From assembly GCF_029955155.1 (NCBI RefSeq), contig NZ_JAPNOZ010000011.1, positions 372,001 through 436,000 of the forward strand: a DNA stretch of 64,000 nt, read 5' to 3'. Below are positions 9,664 to 19,007 of this stretch, piece by piece. The stretch comes from Psychrobacillus sp. NEAU-3TGS. Its GTDB lineage: Bacteria; Bacillota; Bacilli; Bacillales_A; Planococcaceae. A model generated the notes under the pieces. It ran no database searches, was not told the origin of the DNA, and saw nothing but the letters and a program-made list of their open reading frames with translations. The stretch's first letter is position 1. Every line of letters begins with the position of its first letter. The position numbers were made by a program, and so were the translations under genes.

Positions 9664-9692
9664 ATATTATATTTAATTTTCAGTAATGTCAA
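9664..9692 (-). promoter_or_regulatory. Sigma-A promoter of fadR
   Basis: Perfect -35 TTGACA at 9692-9687. The -10 is either TAATAT with a 17-base spacer or TATAAT with 15 (9671-9664). It is located between lcfA and fadR, just upstream of the FadR operator. Confidence 0.75.
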
Positions 9693-9720
9693 TATGTGAA
9701 TCTCTACTTTCATAATATAT

Positions 9721-11418
9721 CTAGGATGTTTGTTCTTGTACTACTTGCTTTAATTTTTCTTCCTCTATTAAAGTTCTTCTTAATATTTTTCCAACCGCTG
9801 TTTTTGGTAGCTCTTTTCTAAACTCATAAATTCTTGGCACTTTAAAAGAGGCTAAATTTTCACGACAGAATGTATTTAACTCTTCTTCGGTGACAGACGC
9901 CCCTTCTTTTAATACGATATACGCCTTTACTGTCTCCCCGCGATATGCATCCGGTACTCCCGCTACTACACATTCTTGGATCGCTGGATGTTCATATAGT
10001 ACTTCTTCCACATCACGCGGATAGATATTATAGCCACCTGCAATAATCATATCTTTTTTTCGATCTACGACATAAAAGTAACCGCTTTCATCCATATAGC
10101 CCAAATCACCCGTTAAAAGCCAACCATCGCGCATAGTCATCTCCGTTTCTTCCGGACGATTCCAATAGCCTTTCATGACCTGTGGACCTTTAACTGCTAT
10201 TTCTCCAATCTCTCTAGGAGGAAGAGGAGTTGTTGACTCTAAACTGAAAATGGCTGCATCTGTATCCGGCCACGGTATACCGACTGAACCCTTCACTCGA
10301 TTCTCGCTATAGATTAAATTGGCATGAGAGACAGGGGAGGTTTCTGTTAATCCATAACCCTCTACTAATCTACCACCCGTCACTTGTTCAAACTTTTCTT
10401 GCACTTCTAAAGGTAGCGCAGCAGATCCACTCAAGCAAGCTACAATAGAAGATAAATCATATTTTTCTACATCCGGATGATTCAATATGCCAATGTAAAT
10501 GGTTGGTGCACCAGGAAATAGAGTCGGCTTTTGCTTGTCGATCGTTTTAAGGGCTGTTTCCACGTCAAACTTTGGCAATAATATCATTCTATTACCTAAC
10601 ATAACAGCCAATATTAAGACAGTCGTCATCCCATAAACATGGAAAAATGGCAAAATGCCCAGTATACTTTCTTCACCTTTCTTGCATTTATACAGCCATG
10701 CATCACACATCGATGCATTCGATATTAAATTTTTATGCGTTAACATAACTCCTTTTGGAAACCCGGTAGTTCCACCTGTATATTGTAAAAGGGCAATGTC
10801 CTCCTCAAAGTTAAAAGGCATATCAATTGGATTTGCTTTTGCTACTTTCATTATTTCAGGGAATAAATGGTTGATACCCCTATGCTCTACCTTTACACTA
10901 AATCCATATTGCTTCTTTTGGATAAAAGGATACACGAAATTTTTGGGGAAAGGAAGATAATCTTTAATGCCCGTCAGAATAATATTTTCGAGATTCGTAT
11001 CTTTTATTACTTTAGAAATCCGAGGATATAGTATATCCAATGCTAAAATTACTTTCGCACCCGAATCTTTCATTTGGTATGAAATTTCTCGCTCTGTATA
11101 TAACGGATTTGTTTGCACTACTATTGCCCCTGCATACAAAGCACCATAATAGCCAATAACCGCTTGCGGGCAATTTGGTAGCATAATAGCTACTCTGTCC
11201 CCTCTTTGAATGCCAAGCATTTGTAAATAGTTCGCAAATTTCAAGGAAGATTCATAGAGTTCCTTATAGGTCACATCTTTTCCCATGAAATGAATAGCTA
11301 TTTTTTCCGGAAATTTGTGATACGTTCTTGTTAAGTATTCTTGGACTGGAATAGATTCGTAGGTAAGCGTATGTGGGATCTCAGGTGGATATTCGGAAAG
11401 CCAAATCTTCTCTGTCAT
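9721..11418 (-). CDS. lcfA: Long-chain fatty acid--CoA ligase
   Basis: Adenylate-forming enzyme of 565 residues that activates fatty acids with ATP and CoA at the membrane. The P-loop-like motif YTGGTTGFPKG lies near residue 213, YGLTETSP near 355, and the hinge/ATP motif TGDLGYMDESGYFYVVDRKKD near 440. The C-terminal catalytic Lys lies in KTAVGKILRR. Length fits B. subtilis LcfA (560). It is the first gene of the fad operon, with its own strong promoter overlapped by a FadR half-site. No terminator is seen before fadR. Confidence 0.96.
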   Translation of the reverse strand: MTEKIWLSEYPPEIPHTLTYESIPVQEYLTRTYHKFPEKIAIHFMGKDVTYKELYESSLKFANYLQMLGIQRGDRVAIMLPNCPQAVIGYYGALYAGAIVVQTNPLYTEREISYQMKDSGAKVILALDILYPRISKVIKDTNLENIILTGIKDYLPFPKNFVYPFIQKKQYGFSVKVEHRGINHLFPEIMKVAKANPIDMPFNFEEDIALLQYTGGTTGFPKGVMLTHKNLISNASMCDAWLYKCKKGEESILGILPFFHVYGMTTVLILAVMLGNRMILLPKFDVETALKTIDKQKPTLFPGAPTIYIGILNHPDVEKYDLSSIVACLSGSAALPLEVQEKFEQVTGGRLVEGYGLTETSPVSHANLIYSENRVKGSVGIPWPDTDAAIFSLESTTPLPPREIGEIAVKGPQVMKGYWNRPEETEMTMRDGWLLTGDLGYMDESGYFYVVDRKKDMIIAGGYNIYPRDVEEVLYEHPAIQECVVAGVPDAYRGETVKAYIVLKEGASVTEEELNTFCRENLASFKVPRIYEFRKELPKTAVGKILRRTLIEEEKLKQVVQEQTS

Positions 11419-11463
11419 TCTTATGCCCCCTTATTTCATAATCGTTCGAACATTCATATTTTC

Positions 11464-11495
11464 ATTATAAAGAAAAATGAATGACAATTCAATTT
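11464..11495 (-). promoter_or_regulatory. Sigma-A promoter of lcfA with overlapping FadR half-site
   Basis: -35 TTGAAT (11492-11487), a 17-base spacer and a perfect -10 TATAAT (11469-11464). The plus-strand sequence TGAATGACAATTCAAT at 11478-11493 overlaps the -35 and spacer. It keeps one intact FadR half-site (TGAATGA) and a weaker second half. Confidence 0.8.
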
Positions 11496-11504
11496 ATTTA
11501 GTAT

Positions 11505-11544
11505 CAAAAAAAGACTGTTGTGATTATTTTATCTCAACAGTCTC
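11505..11544 (-). terminator. Terminator of the yshE-like operon
   Basis: Minus-strand AGACTGTTG / CAACAGTCT stem with a 14-base loop and TTTTTTT, located after the small membrane ORF and before the lcfA promoter. Confidence 0.85.
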
Positions 11545-11569
11545 TAAAATGAGCTGTTCACTCATTCTA

Positions 11570-11650
11570 TTAATCCATTACCACATATATTATTCCGACA
11601 AGGACAAAAAGTATGCCTACAGCAATTAAAACTTTCGACAATTTTTCCAT
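11570..11650 (-). CDS. Small single-helix membrane protein (26 aa)
   Basis: A 26-residue product, MEKLSKVLIAVGILFVLVGI followed by IYVVMD, i.e. one hydrophobic helix with a short charged N-terminus. An AGGAG ribosome site sits 8 bases before the ATG. The gene begins 11 bases after the DUF350 stop codon and ends just before a terminator, so it reads as the last gene of that operon. I recognise no family. The ribosome site, position and clean hydrophobic profile support a real gene. The helix-only composition resembles small membrane partner proteins, which is inference. Confidence 0.6.
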   Translation of the reverse strand: MEKLSKVLIAVGILFVLVGIIYVVMD

Positions 11651-11661
11651 TACAATCGCTC

Positions 11662-12075
11662 CTATGAAATGCTCGCTCCGATAACAAATGATAGGCCAAC
11701 GGAAATAATAAGGGAAATAAATCCGACGGAGCGATTATCATTTTCTATTTCTTTATCCACATTAAAACTTGGGGTTAAAAATTCAAATAGCCAGTATGCG
11801 ATGATTAGCAAAGTAAAACCGAATAATCCCCAACCAATCATTTGAAAAAATGAATTATGCTGTTCTATTGAATACTTAAAAATATTGCACACTCCAAAGA
11901 TTTTTCCGCCAGTTGCCATTGCAACAGCGACATTCCCTTTTTTAATTTCTTCCCAGTTTTTATACTTTGTAACAAGTTCAAATATAACCATGGAAACAAC
12001 TAAACATAAAATAACGACACTAAAATAACCAGCTGACTCCACTAGTGGGTTTGCCCAAAAACCAGAAAGCAACAT
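11662..12075 (-). CDS. yshE: DUF350 membrane protein (YshE-like)
   Basis: Integral membrane protein of 137 residues with four predicted helices (about 15-36, 47-68, 76-98, 115-136). It belongs to the DUF350 family. Position after mutS2 and before lcfA matches B. subtilis yshE. Function is unknown. The acidic segment between helices 3 and 4 (NVDKEIENDNRS) is probably a loop. Co-directional with mutS2 (69-base gap) and with the 26-residue membrane protein downstream. Confidence 0.87.
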   Translation of the reverse strand: MLLSGFWANPLVESAGYFSVVILCLVVSMVIFELVTKYKNWEEIKKGNVAVAMATGGKIFGVCNIFKYSIEQHNSFFQMIGWGLFGFTLLIIAYWLFEFLTPSFNVDKEIENDNRSVGFISLIISVGLSFVIGASIS

Positions 12076-12144
12076 GCTAAAAACCCCTTTAAATTTTCCT
12101 TACTATACGTGTGAATAGATAAGAAGTTTCAAATTCTTTTTACT

Positions 12145-14507
12145 TTATTTTAATTCGACTACTGTAACTCCGTGACCGCCTTCTCCAGCTTCACCAAAAC
12201 GGTAGTTTTTCACCCGCGAATGGTTTTTCAAATACTGCTGAATGGCTTGTCTTAATACGCCTGTTCCTTTTCCGTGAATAATAGAAACACGAGGATAATT
12301 TGCTAAAATGGCATCATCTAAATATTTTTCTGTTCGAATAAGCGCATCCTCATATCGTTCTCCACGAAGGTCAAGCTCCAATTTCACATGAGAATCTCTG
12401 CCACGAACTGCATTGACAGAAACGGTTTGTTTTTGCTTTTCCGGTTTAATATATTCTAAATCAGATTCATCTAACTTCATCTTTAGCATACCTATTTGCA
12501 CTGACCATTCAGACTTCGAAAGTTTCTCTAATAAGGTACCTTTTTGTCCAAAGCTTAGTACTTTTACTTCGTCTCCAGCTTTTAACTCTTTTGCACGCTC
12601 GTTTAATTTCTTTTGTTTTTTTAATACCGGATTGGAAGGAAGTGCTGCGCCAATTTTTTTTTAGCTTCGATTAGTTCATGATCTTTTACTAATTTATGCG
12701 TATTTGCTTGCATTTTGCGAAGGTCACTGATAATTTCATCTGCTTCGCGTCTAGCGTCTTCTATAATCTTTTTGGCTTTGTCTTTTGCTTTTTGCTCTAA
12801 TTGCTCTTTCTTTTGTTCTAGCTCTGCTAGCCTTTGTTCTAAATCCTCTTTTACTTGTTTTGCTTCTTCTAGCTGCTCTTCTGTTTCTTCTGCATCTCTT
12901 TCAGCTTGTCTTCTACTTGCTTCTAAAGAGGCAATCATCGAATTAACTTCACCACGATCTGCTCCTGTGTATGTTTTCGCTTGAGAAATAATATACGACG
13001 GTAGACCAAGTCGTTCAGAAATCTCAAAAGCATTACTGCGTCCAGGAACCCCTATTAGCAGTTTATAAGTTGGACTTAACGTTTCCACGTCGAACTCAAC
13101 ACTGGCATTCACAACACCTGGTCGGTTGTATCCATATGCTTTTAGTTCAGGATAATGAGTTGTAGCCATCACTCGTGCTCCAGTTCCATGCACTGCATCT
13201 AAAATAGAAATGGCAAGGGCTGCTCCCTCTTGTGGGTCAGTTCCTGCACCAAGCTCATCAAAAATAATTAAGGATTTTTCATCATATTTTTTCAAAATGT
13301 CTACAATATTCACCATATGAGATGAAAATGTACTTAAGCTTTGCTCAATCGACTGCTCATCACCTATGTCTGCAAATACCGATTCAAATAACGCTACTTC
13401 AGATCCATCTAGCGCCGGAATCGGAATTCCACTTTGCGCCATTAATGTACAAAGTCCAACTGTTTTTAAAGTTACTGTTTTACCACCAGTATTTGGTCCA
13501 GTTATAACGATTGAGGTGATATCCTTTCCAAATTCAATCGTATTCGTTACAGCAGTGTCCATCGGGATAAGTGGATGTCTTGCTTTTACTAAACGAATAT
13601 AGCCCTCGTTATTAATCATTGGCATCGTACATTTCTCTGCTTGTCCATATTTAGCTTTTGCCAAAATCACGTCTATTTCACCTAAAATATTGACTAATAA
13701 GAAGATGTCATGGCCGACTATTTCTACTTCTGCTGTCAACTTGATCAATATGCGTTCGATCTCTTCTTGTTCTTTTACCTTTAAACTACGGATTTCATTA
13801 TTTATTTGTACAACAGCTGACGGTTCGATAAATAAAGTTTGACCAGATGATGATTGGTCATGAATAATCCCACCATAATGACTGCGGTACTCTGACTTCA
13901 CCGGGATTACATATCGATCATTTCGAATCGTTATGATAGAATCCGAAAGCATTTTCGATGCATTTGCACCTCTTGTATAGCTTTCTAATTTTTCTCGTAC
14001 GCGACTTACTTGAATACGCAATTGTTGACGAATCGAACGCAGGCTACTACTTGCACTATCTAATACAGCACCGTTTTCATCGATACAATCATTTATCTCA
14101 TGCTCAAGCGCGGTCAGTATAGGCATCGATTCTTTTTTCTCTAGAAAATGGGGAATCGCTACATCTTCTGACTCTGCTACATTTTCTAAAAACTGACGTA
14201 AAATTTTACTGGCACGAATAGTACTTGCCGTTTCCATTAACTCGATTGGGCTTAACATACCACCTATTTGCGCTCGTTTTGCATGTGGGCGGATATCTGT
14301 AATGCCTCCCATCGGTACATTGCCTCTAAGACGAAGAATAGACAATCCTTCATCCATTTCTTCTAAAAGCTTCGTTACTTCAGCAAAATCGACAGAAGGC
14401 ACTAGCTTGTCTATATGGTCTTTACCTACAGAAGAAGTACAATATTTCGCCACTTCTTCTCGTATTTTATAATATTCTAACGTTTTCAGTGCTCTTTCAG
14501 CTATCAC
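12145..14507 (-). pseudogene. mutS2: MutS2 recombination/ribosome-rescue protein, frameshifted
   Basis: MutS2 is normally about 785 residues: a MutS-like core and ATPase, a coiled coil, and a C-terminal Smr nuclease domain. Here frame one gives 628 residues with Walker A GPNTGGKT (near residue 335), Walker B LIIFDELGAGTDP and the long coiled coil. It ends early at a run of nine A (minus strand, 12662-12654). One more A would continue as [16 protein letters not shown] into the second frame, which ends with the intact Smr domain ([20 protein letters not shown]) at 12145. Start GTG with GAGGAGG. Either a true frameshift, a sequencing error in the A-run, or slippage. The neighbours polX and yshE match B. 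subtilis. Confidence 0.9.
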
Positions 14508-14522
14508 TGTGGCACCTCCTCA

Positions 14523-16226
14523 TTATTTCTTTATAAATTGTTTAAACTTTTCTAACGTCCAAGTATTTACAATTGTTTCTTTGTGTAACCATGCTTTTTG
14601 TGCATAGCGTACACCAATATCCATATATTTTAATTGAGCGATATGATGGGCGTCTGTATTGATCGCGATAGGCACGCCTTTTTCTTGTGCTAGCTTTAAA
14701 TATTCTGTTTGCAAGTCAAGTCGATACGGGTTTGCATTTAATTCTAATACTTTTCCGTTTTCCCTTGCCCATTCGATTAATGTCGGTACATCTGGATTAT
14801 ATCCATTTCGTTGCTCGATAATTCTTCCAGTTGGATGAGCAATCATGTGGACATATGGATTTGTGATTGCATTATATAGTCGTTCCATAATTTTTTCTTG
14901 CGGCTGACTAAAGCTTGAATGAATGGAAGCAATGACAAAATCCAATTGTTTTAATAACTCATCCTCAAAATCGAGCGATCCATCTGGAAGAATATCCATT
15001 TCAGTTCCAGCAAAAATTTCGATATCCGAGTATTTATTCTTTAATTCGTGAATCGTTTCGATTTGTTTCAATAACCGCTCTTTGGACAATCCATTAGCTA
15101 CTTTTAAATAATCGGAGTGATCCGTAATTACGATATGCGAATATCCTTTTGCTCGACTAGCTTCCACCATTTCTTCGATAGAATGGGCACCATCCGACCA
15201 AGTGGAGTGCATATGAAAATCGCCTTTTATATCCTCTAATGTAACGAGTAATGGTAATTGGTCCAATTTTGAAAACTCCGAGCCATCTTCTCGAACAGTA
15301 GGTGGGATAAATGGCAAGTCGAAATATGCATAAAATTCCTCTTCAGAATTGAAATGCTGCATGGAACCATCTTCAAGTTCCACACCATATTCACTTATTT
15401 TCTTACCATGTTCTTTTGCAATTTGTCTCATTTTAATATTATGGTCTTTCGAGCCTGTAAAATGATTTAATGCAGAAGCATATTGATGCATTTCGACTAA
15501 CCGGAAATCGACGTCGATTTCGTTCTCTCCATCTAGTGTAACAGAAACCTTCGTATCTCCCGCTGCAATTACTTTTAACACTGGTAGTTCGTTTAAAAGT
15601 ACTTCTCTTACCTCTTGTGGGGATTTTGTAGCAATGATAAAATCAATATCTTTGCTTGCTTCCTTGACTCTTCGGTAGGAACCTGCAACCGAATATCTTT
15701 CAATCGCCTGTATAGCAGCTAGCTTGCTTTCGATCATTTCTACAATTGGTTCTAGTTGCCATACTGCAGTACGCTCTGGTTTAGATTGTAAGTTCTCAAT
15801 TTCTGCGAGAATTTTCTTTTCTGTTTTCGCTGCAAATCCGGCTAATGTTTGCACTTTACATGCTTCACATGCTAATTTTAACGCATCCATCGAATCGATT
15901 TGTAATTCTTTATATAACTTCGCAATTTTTTTGCCACCAAGCCCTGGAATTTTCAGCATCGGCAGTAAACCACTAGGTACTGTTTGTTGAAGCTCTACTA
16001 GCAAGGAGGAAACTCCTGTATTTAATAAATCTTCAATAACTGCACCTGTGGAGGCACCTATTCCTTTTAACTTTAATATGTCATCCATCTCTGATAGGCT
16101 ACGCGGATCTAGTTCTAACACTTGTGCTGCTTTTCGGAAAGCGGACACTTTAAAAGAATTTTCTCCTTGTAATTCCATATATAATGCAATTTTTTCTAAT
16201 GTTTTAATGATTGTTTTTTTATCCAT
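14523..16226 (-). CDS. polX: DNA polymerase X family protein (PolX)
   Basis: Gap-filling repair polymerase of 567 residues (B. subtilis PolX 570). N-terminal helix-hairpin-helix and Pol beta-like fold (residues 1-315) include LKGIGASTGAVIEDL and the catalytic GSYRRVKEASKDIDFI with Asp pair, plus EIDVDFR. The C-terminal PHP domain (about 335-567) has DFHMHSTWSDG and the metal-ligand motif NTDAHH; in Bacillus it provides 3'-5' exonuclease and AP-endonuclease activity. It sits 15 bases upstream of mutS2 and may be co-transcribed with it. Confidence 0.95.
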   Translation of the reverse strand: MDKKTIIKTLEKIALYMELQGENSFKVSAFRKAAQVLELDPRSLSEMDDILKLKGIGASTGAVIEDLLNTGVSSLLVELQQTVPSGLLPMLKIPGLGGKKIAKLYKELQIDSMDALKLACEACKVQTLAGFAAKTEKKILAEIENLQSKPERTAVWQLEPIVEMIESKLAAIQAIERYSVAGSYRRVKEASKDIDFIIATKSPQEVREVLLNELPVLKVIAAGDTKVSVTLDGENEIDVDFRLVEMHQYASALNHFTGSKDHNIKMRQIAKEHGKKISEYGVELEDGSMQHFNSEEEFYAYFDLPFIPPTVREDGSEFSKLDQLPLLVTLEDIKGDFHMHSTWSDGAHSIEEMVEASRAKGYSHIVITDHSDYLKVANGLSKERLLKQIETIHELKNKYSDIEIFAGTEMDILPDGSLDFEDELLKQLDFVIASIHSSFSQPQEKIMERLYNAITNPYVHMIAHPTGRIIEQRNGYNPDVPTLIEWARENGKVLELNANPYRLDLQTEYLKLAQEKGVPIAINTDAHHIAQLKYMDIGVRYAQKAWLHKETIVNTWTLEKFKQFIKK

Positions 16227-16272
16227 GACAATAGCTCCTTTTGAAAATCTATTACATCTACTGAATGAAGCT

Positions 16273-16300
16273 AAAAAAACTTCCCTCTAGTGAGAGAAGT
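16273..16300 (-). terminator. Terminator after cvpA
   Basis: Minus-strand ACTTCTCTC / GAGGGAAGT stem with a 4-base loop and seven T, starting at the cvpA stop codon, between cvpA and polX. Confidence 0.7.
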
Positions 16301-16842
16301 CATTTTTCTATATAGATATACCACCAATTCTTCACTAATTCCGATAAAATCGGCGTGTGTTCCAACATCCACCCAGTTAAGATGGAATTTGATATTAAGT
16401 TTTGAATAAAATCGATTGGTAACAGGGCACACACATATAATAGAACAAACAAGATAAAGTAAAATTCGATAAAACCTAATACAGCCCCAACAAGATTACT
16501 TACAAAGCCAAGAATAGGCAAATATTTCAAGAAATCAAACATAGATGCAATCAACTGAAGCACCAATTTCACCGCTATAAAAATAAGAACAAAAGCAATA
16601 ACACGATAAAAAGTTTGGTCCAATTCCAAATTCTCTACTGCAATTGTCAGCTTCGATCCAGCCGTAATTGCTGGAAATGGAATCCATAGAACAAATTTGT
16701 CTGCCAGTGGTTTATAATAAGTGTACGCAACGAAAAGTGCGATGATAAAACCAGTCATATGAATGAGTTGGACAATTAGCCCACGTTTTGCACCGGTAAT
16801 CAAACCGGCAACCAATAAAATTAATATAAGAATATCTAACAT
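16300..16842 (-). CDS. CvpA family membrane protein (YshB-like)
   Basis: Membrane protein of 180 residues with four helices (about 2-18, 26-44, 78-103, 113-142). It belongs to the CvpA family, named for colicin V production in E. coli. The orthologue in B. subtilis is YshB, in the same place between zapA and polX. Biochemical function is not settled. It starts 4 bases after the zapA stop, so the two are co-transcribed and possibly translationally coupled. Confidence 0.9.
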   Translation of the reverse strand: MLDILILILLVAGLITGAKRGLIVQLIHMTGFIIALFVAYTYYKPLADKFVLWIPFPAITAGSKLTIAVENLELDQTFYRVIAFVLIFIAVKLVLQLIASMFDFLKYLPILGFVSNLVGAVLGFIEFYFILFVLLYVCALLPIDFIQNLISNSILTGWMLEHTPILSELVKNWWYIYIEK

Positions 16843-16846
16843 TTTT

Positions 16847-17107
16847 TCAGTCCTTTAATTTTTTCAATTCAGCTTCTAGTAATTCTAATTGCTCTTTTAC
16901 TTTTATGTAATCGTTTACGGCATTCACAGCAGTAAGTACCGCAAGTTTTGGAATATCTAGCTGCCTATTATGTGCTTGTATCTCTCGCATTTTATCATCC
17001 ACCATGGAGGCTACAAGACGCATATGACCAGTAGTTTCGGAGCCTACCATTTTATAAGTTTGCCCATATATTTCAACAGAAATTCTCGTTTTTTGCTGTT
17101 CTGACAA
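16847..17107 (-). CDS. zapA: Cell division protein ZapA
   Basis: FtsZ-bundling accessory protein of 86 residues. The N-terminal domain runs [17 protein letters not shown]; a C-terminal coiled coil follows after [12 protein letters not shown] set the start at TTG 17107, giving MSEQQKT, because it aligns with Bacillus ZapA (MSDGKKT) and lies 8 bases after GGGGAGG. The in-frame ATG two codons earlier is too close to that ribosome site. Divergent from rnhC, as in B. subtilis. Confidence 0.93.
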   Translation of the reverse strand: MSEQQKTRISVEIYGQTYKMVGSETTGHMRLVASMVDDKMREIQAHNRQLDIPKLAVLTAVNAVNDYIKVKEQLELLEAELKKLKD

Positions 17108-17185
17108 AGTCATACCCTCCCCGCAAAAATCCTAATTACAATAATAACACGAAATAGATTACGATGTGAAGAAAGGAACAACCGA

Positions 17186-18127
17186 ATGTCAAACGAAGTA
17201 TTATTGATGAAACCCGAGGAAATCCAAAAAGTCAAAGTGCATTATGCCAAATATAAAGTAGAAAGATCAGCTCCTGGAGTTGTTTTTGCTGCTAAGTTAG
17301 CAGATACCGCAGTCACCGTCTATAAATCTGGTAAAGTCATGTTCCAGGGAAATGGTGCAGCTAGAGAGGCTTCGCTTTGGAGTGGAGTTTCAAATAAACA
17401 AGTGGAAAAAGTGTTCAGCGGGAATACAAAAGGAGATACATTACCTGAGCAATTTGAGAGCGCTTCTGTCGTTGGTTCCGACGAAACAGGAACTGGTGAC
17501 TATTTCGGACCCATTACTGTTGCGGCTTGTTATGTTCGAGAAGATCAAGTAGAGCTAGTAAAAGAACTAGGCGTAAAAGATTCCAAAATGCTGACAGATG
17601 ATATTATGCGAAAAATGGCCCCAGATTTAATGGTCACACTCTCACATAGTGTTTTAGTATTAAAAAACGAAAAATATAATGACATACAAAGTCGTGGATG
17701 GTCCCAAGGGAAAATAAAAGCACTTATGCATAACCAAGCGCTAAAACATCTATTAAAAAAAATGGCCCCTGAAAAACCAGCCTATATATTAATCGATCAG
17801 TTTGCAGAACGCGGTATTTACTATAATCATATTAAAGCGGAAAAAGAAATTATTCGTGAAAATGTACTATTTTCTACAAAAGCTGAGCAATTACATGTTT
17901 CCGTTGCAGCTGCTTCCATTATTGCAAGATATGCATTCTTAAAAGAAATGGATCGTCTGACAGAAATAGCTGGCACGACCATCCCTAAAGGAGCGAGCAG
18001 CAAAGTCGATGAAATTGCAGCGAAAATTTATTTGAAACATGGAGCCGATTTTTTGAAATCGATCACCAAGTGGCATTTTGCGAATACGGGGAAAGCGATG
18101 AAACTTGCTAATAAGAAAAGGTTTTAA
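17186..18127 (+). CDS. rnhC: Ribonuclease HIII
   Basis: Degrades the RNA strand of RNA:DNA hybrids. The 313 residues match the RNase HIII length. The N-terminal TBP-like substrate-binding extension covers about residues 1-90. The catalytic domain begins with GSDETGTGDYFGP (near residue 98; first acidic residues). Further acidic ligands lie in LGVKDSKM and ILIDQFAERG. The first 18 kb ends with this gene. Downstream, where B. subtilis has pheT, comes a repeat-rich junction and about 31 kb of accessory genes. Confidence 0.95.
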   Translation: MSNEVLLMKPEEIQKVKVHYAKYKVERSAPGVVFAAKLADTAVTVYKSGKVMFQGNGAAREASLWSGVSNKQVEKVFSGNTKGDTLPEQFESASVVGSDETGTGDYFGPITVAACYVREDQVELVKELGVKDSKMLTDDIMRKMAPDLMVTLSHSVLVLKNEKYNDIQSRGWSQGKIKALMHNQALKHLLKKMAPEKPAYILIDQFAERGIYYNHIKAEKEIIRENVLFSTKAEQLHVSVAAASIIARYAFLKEMDRLTEIAGTTIPKGASSKVDEIAAKIYLKHGADFLKSITKWHFANTGKAMKLANKKRF

Positions 18128-18218
18128 CTGTCTAAGGTCGATTTTTATTCATTAAAGCATAAAAGTGCTAAAGCTCCTGTCTCCGATCCAACTTAATTCA
18201 GGGGAACTATAAATTGAA

Positions 18219-18400
18219 TATTGCACATAATAGGGAAACTGCGCGGTAAGATACTAAGATGTCCGCCATGATTTCCGCTCCAGGCGGACGCTTTCCGTGG
18301 GGCGAGCGGTGAGCCTCCTCCTCCGCTAACGCTACGTACGGGGTCTCACCTGACTCGCTAATCCCAAAGGAGTCGTCGCCTTGCACTCCAATCAATAGAA
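18219..18400 (+). repeat. GC-rich interspersed repeat, type I (copy A)
   Basis: Outer end TATTGCACATAATAGGGAAA, then a GC-rich core (GGCGGACGCTTTCCGTGGGG) and inner end CCTTGCACTCCAATCAATAG. It is an inverted copy of 54112-54286: the cores, the ggtgagcctcctc segment and the ggggtctcacctg segment are shared. No coding potential. Similar GC-rich repeats are common in intergenic regions of Bacillales; I recall the style but cannot name the family. Confidence 0.75.
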
Positions 18401-18497
18401 CCTACTAATAATCCCTATAAAGTAAGTCTTATTCCATTAATCATATGTTTTTCCTATAGAAAAACAATATAGTACTAGATTTAGTGGATCATTTCTT

Positions 18498-18775
18498 AGT
18501 AATTAGCAGAGCTACTGGATTGTAGCGAAAGGGTGGCGACTCCAGCCGGAATAGCTTGAGCTGAAGACCCTGGACTGAGCGTAGCAAAATTTACTTTTGC
18601 GACGAGCTTGCGCAGGAGCAAAGGAAGCGGCTGAAGCCAAGCCGGCGGAAAGCGCCCGCCCTGCAGCGGAAATCCTGAGGACACTTTATTCAACTCACTA
18701 TTTCGCTGTTTCCCTATAATGTGAAGTATCATGGTGCGCTATTCTTCTATAGTTTACTAACCAATAAAATCTTTT
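18498..18775 (-). repeat. GC-rich interspersed repeat, type II (copy B)
   Basis: On the minus strand it reads cattatagggaaacagcg, agtgagttgaat, gatttccgctgcagggcggg, cgctttccgccggc and ends ggctggagtcgccaccctt. The same succession occurs on the plus strand at 53645-53925. The right flank ttctatagtttactaaccaa recurs at 54318-54338 with one change. Together with copy A it forms a convergent pair with similar outer ends. Confidence 0.75.
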
Positions 18776-18789
18776 TTCCAACAGCTTAA

Positions 18790-18960
18790 AGAGAGGAAAT
18801 TTTTTTTAATTGTTTTTTCCTTCTTTTTATAATTTGTACTTCTATTACTGGTGAAGAAAATAGTGTTTTTCATCATCTATTTGTTGCTTTATTTGCGACT
18901 GGAACTTTTGCCTTTGTTCATTGGACATTCTATTCAAGAAAAAACGCCGGAAGAAAATGA
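18790..18960 (+). pseudogene. Possible remnant of a small membrane protein gene
   Basis: An open frame without a normal start codon reads hydrophobic sequence (FFLLFIICTSITGEEN, then HHLFVALFATGTFAFVHW) and ends FYSRKNAGRK with a TGA at 18958-18960. Two helix-like segments and a basic tail look protein-like. A TTG at 18810 lies one base out of frame at a run of six T. So it is either a decayed gene or another frameshifted short gene. No family recognised. Confidence 0.3.
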
Positions 18961-18985
18961 CTTATTTTTCCTTCAGGCGTTTTCT
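18939..18985 (-). terminator. Terminator of the nitronate monooxygenase operon
   Basis: Minus-strand GAAAACGCC...GGCGTTTTTTC hairpin, extended by GAAGGAAAA / TTTTCTTC, with a T-run, 23 bases past the SRPBCC gene stop. Confidence 0.75.
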
Positions 18986-19007
18986 TAATAGATTTATTTG
19001 TTTTTTA

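Noticed and set aside
12715-12984. Plus-strand Ser/Cys-rich frame opposite mutS2
   Set aside because: Antisense to the mutS2 coiled coil; Glu/Lys-rich coding on one strand yields Ser/Phe-rich frames on the other.
18207-18395. Minus-strand frame of about 62 codons in the repeat region
   Set aside because: It lies entirely within repeat copy A; the composition follows the repeat and there is no ribosome site.
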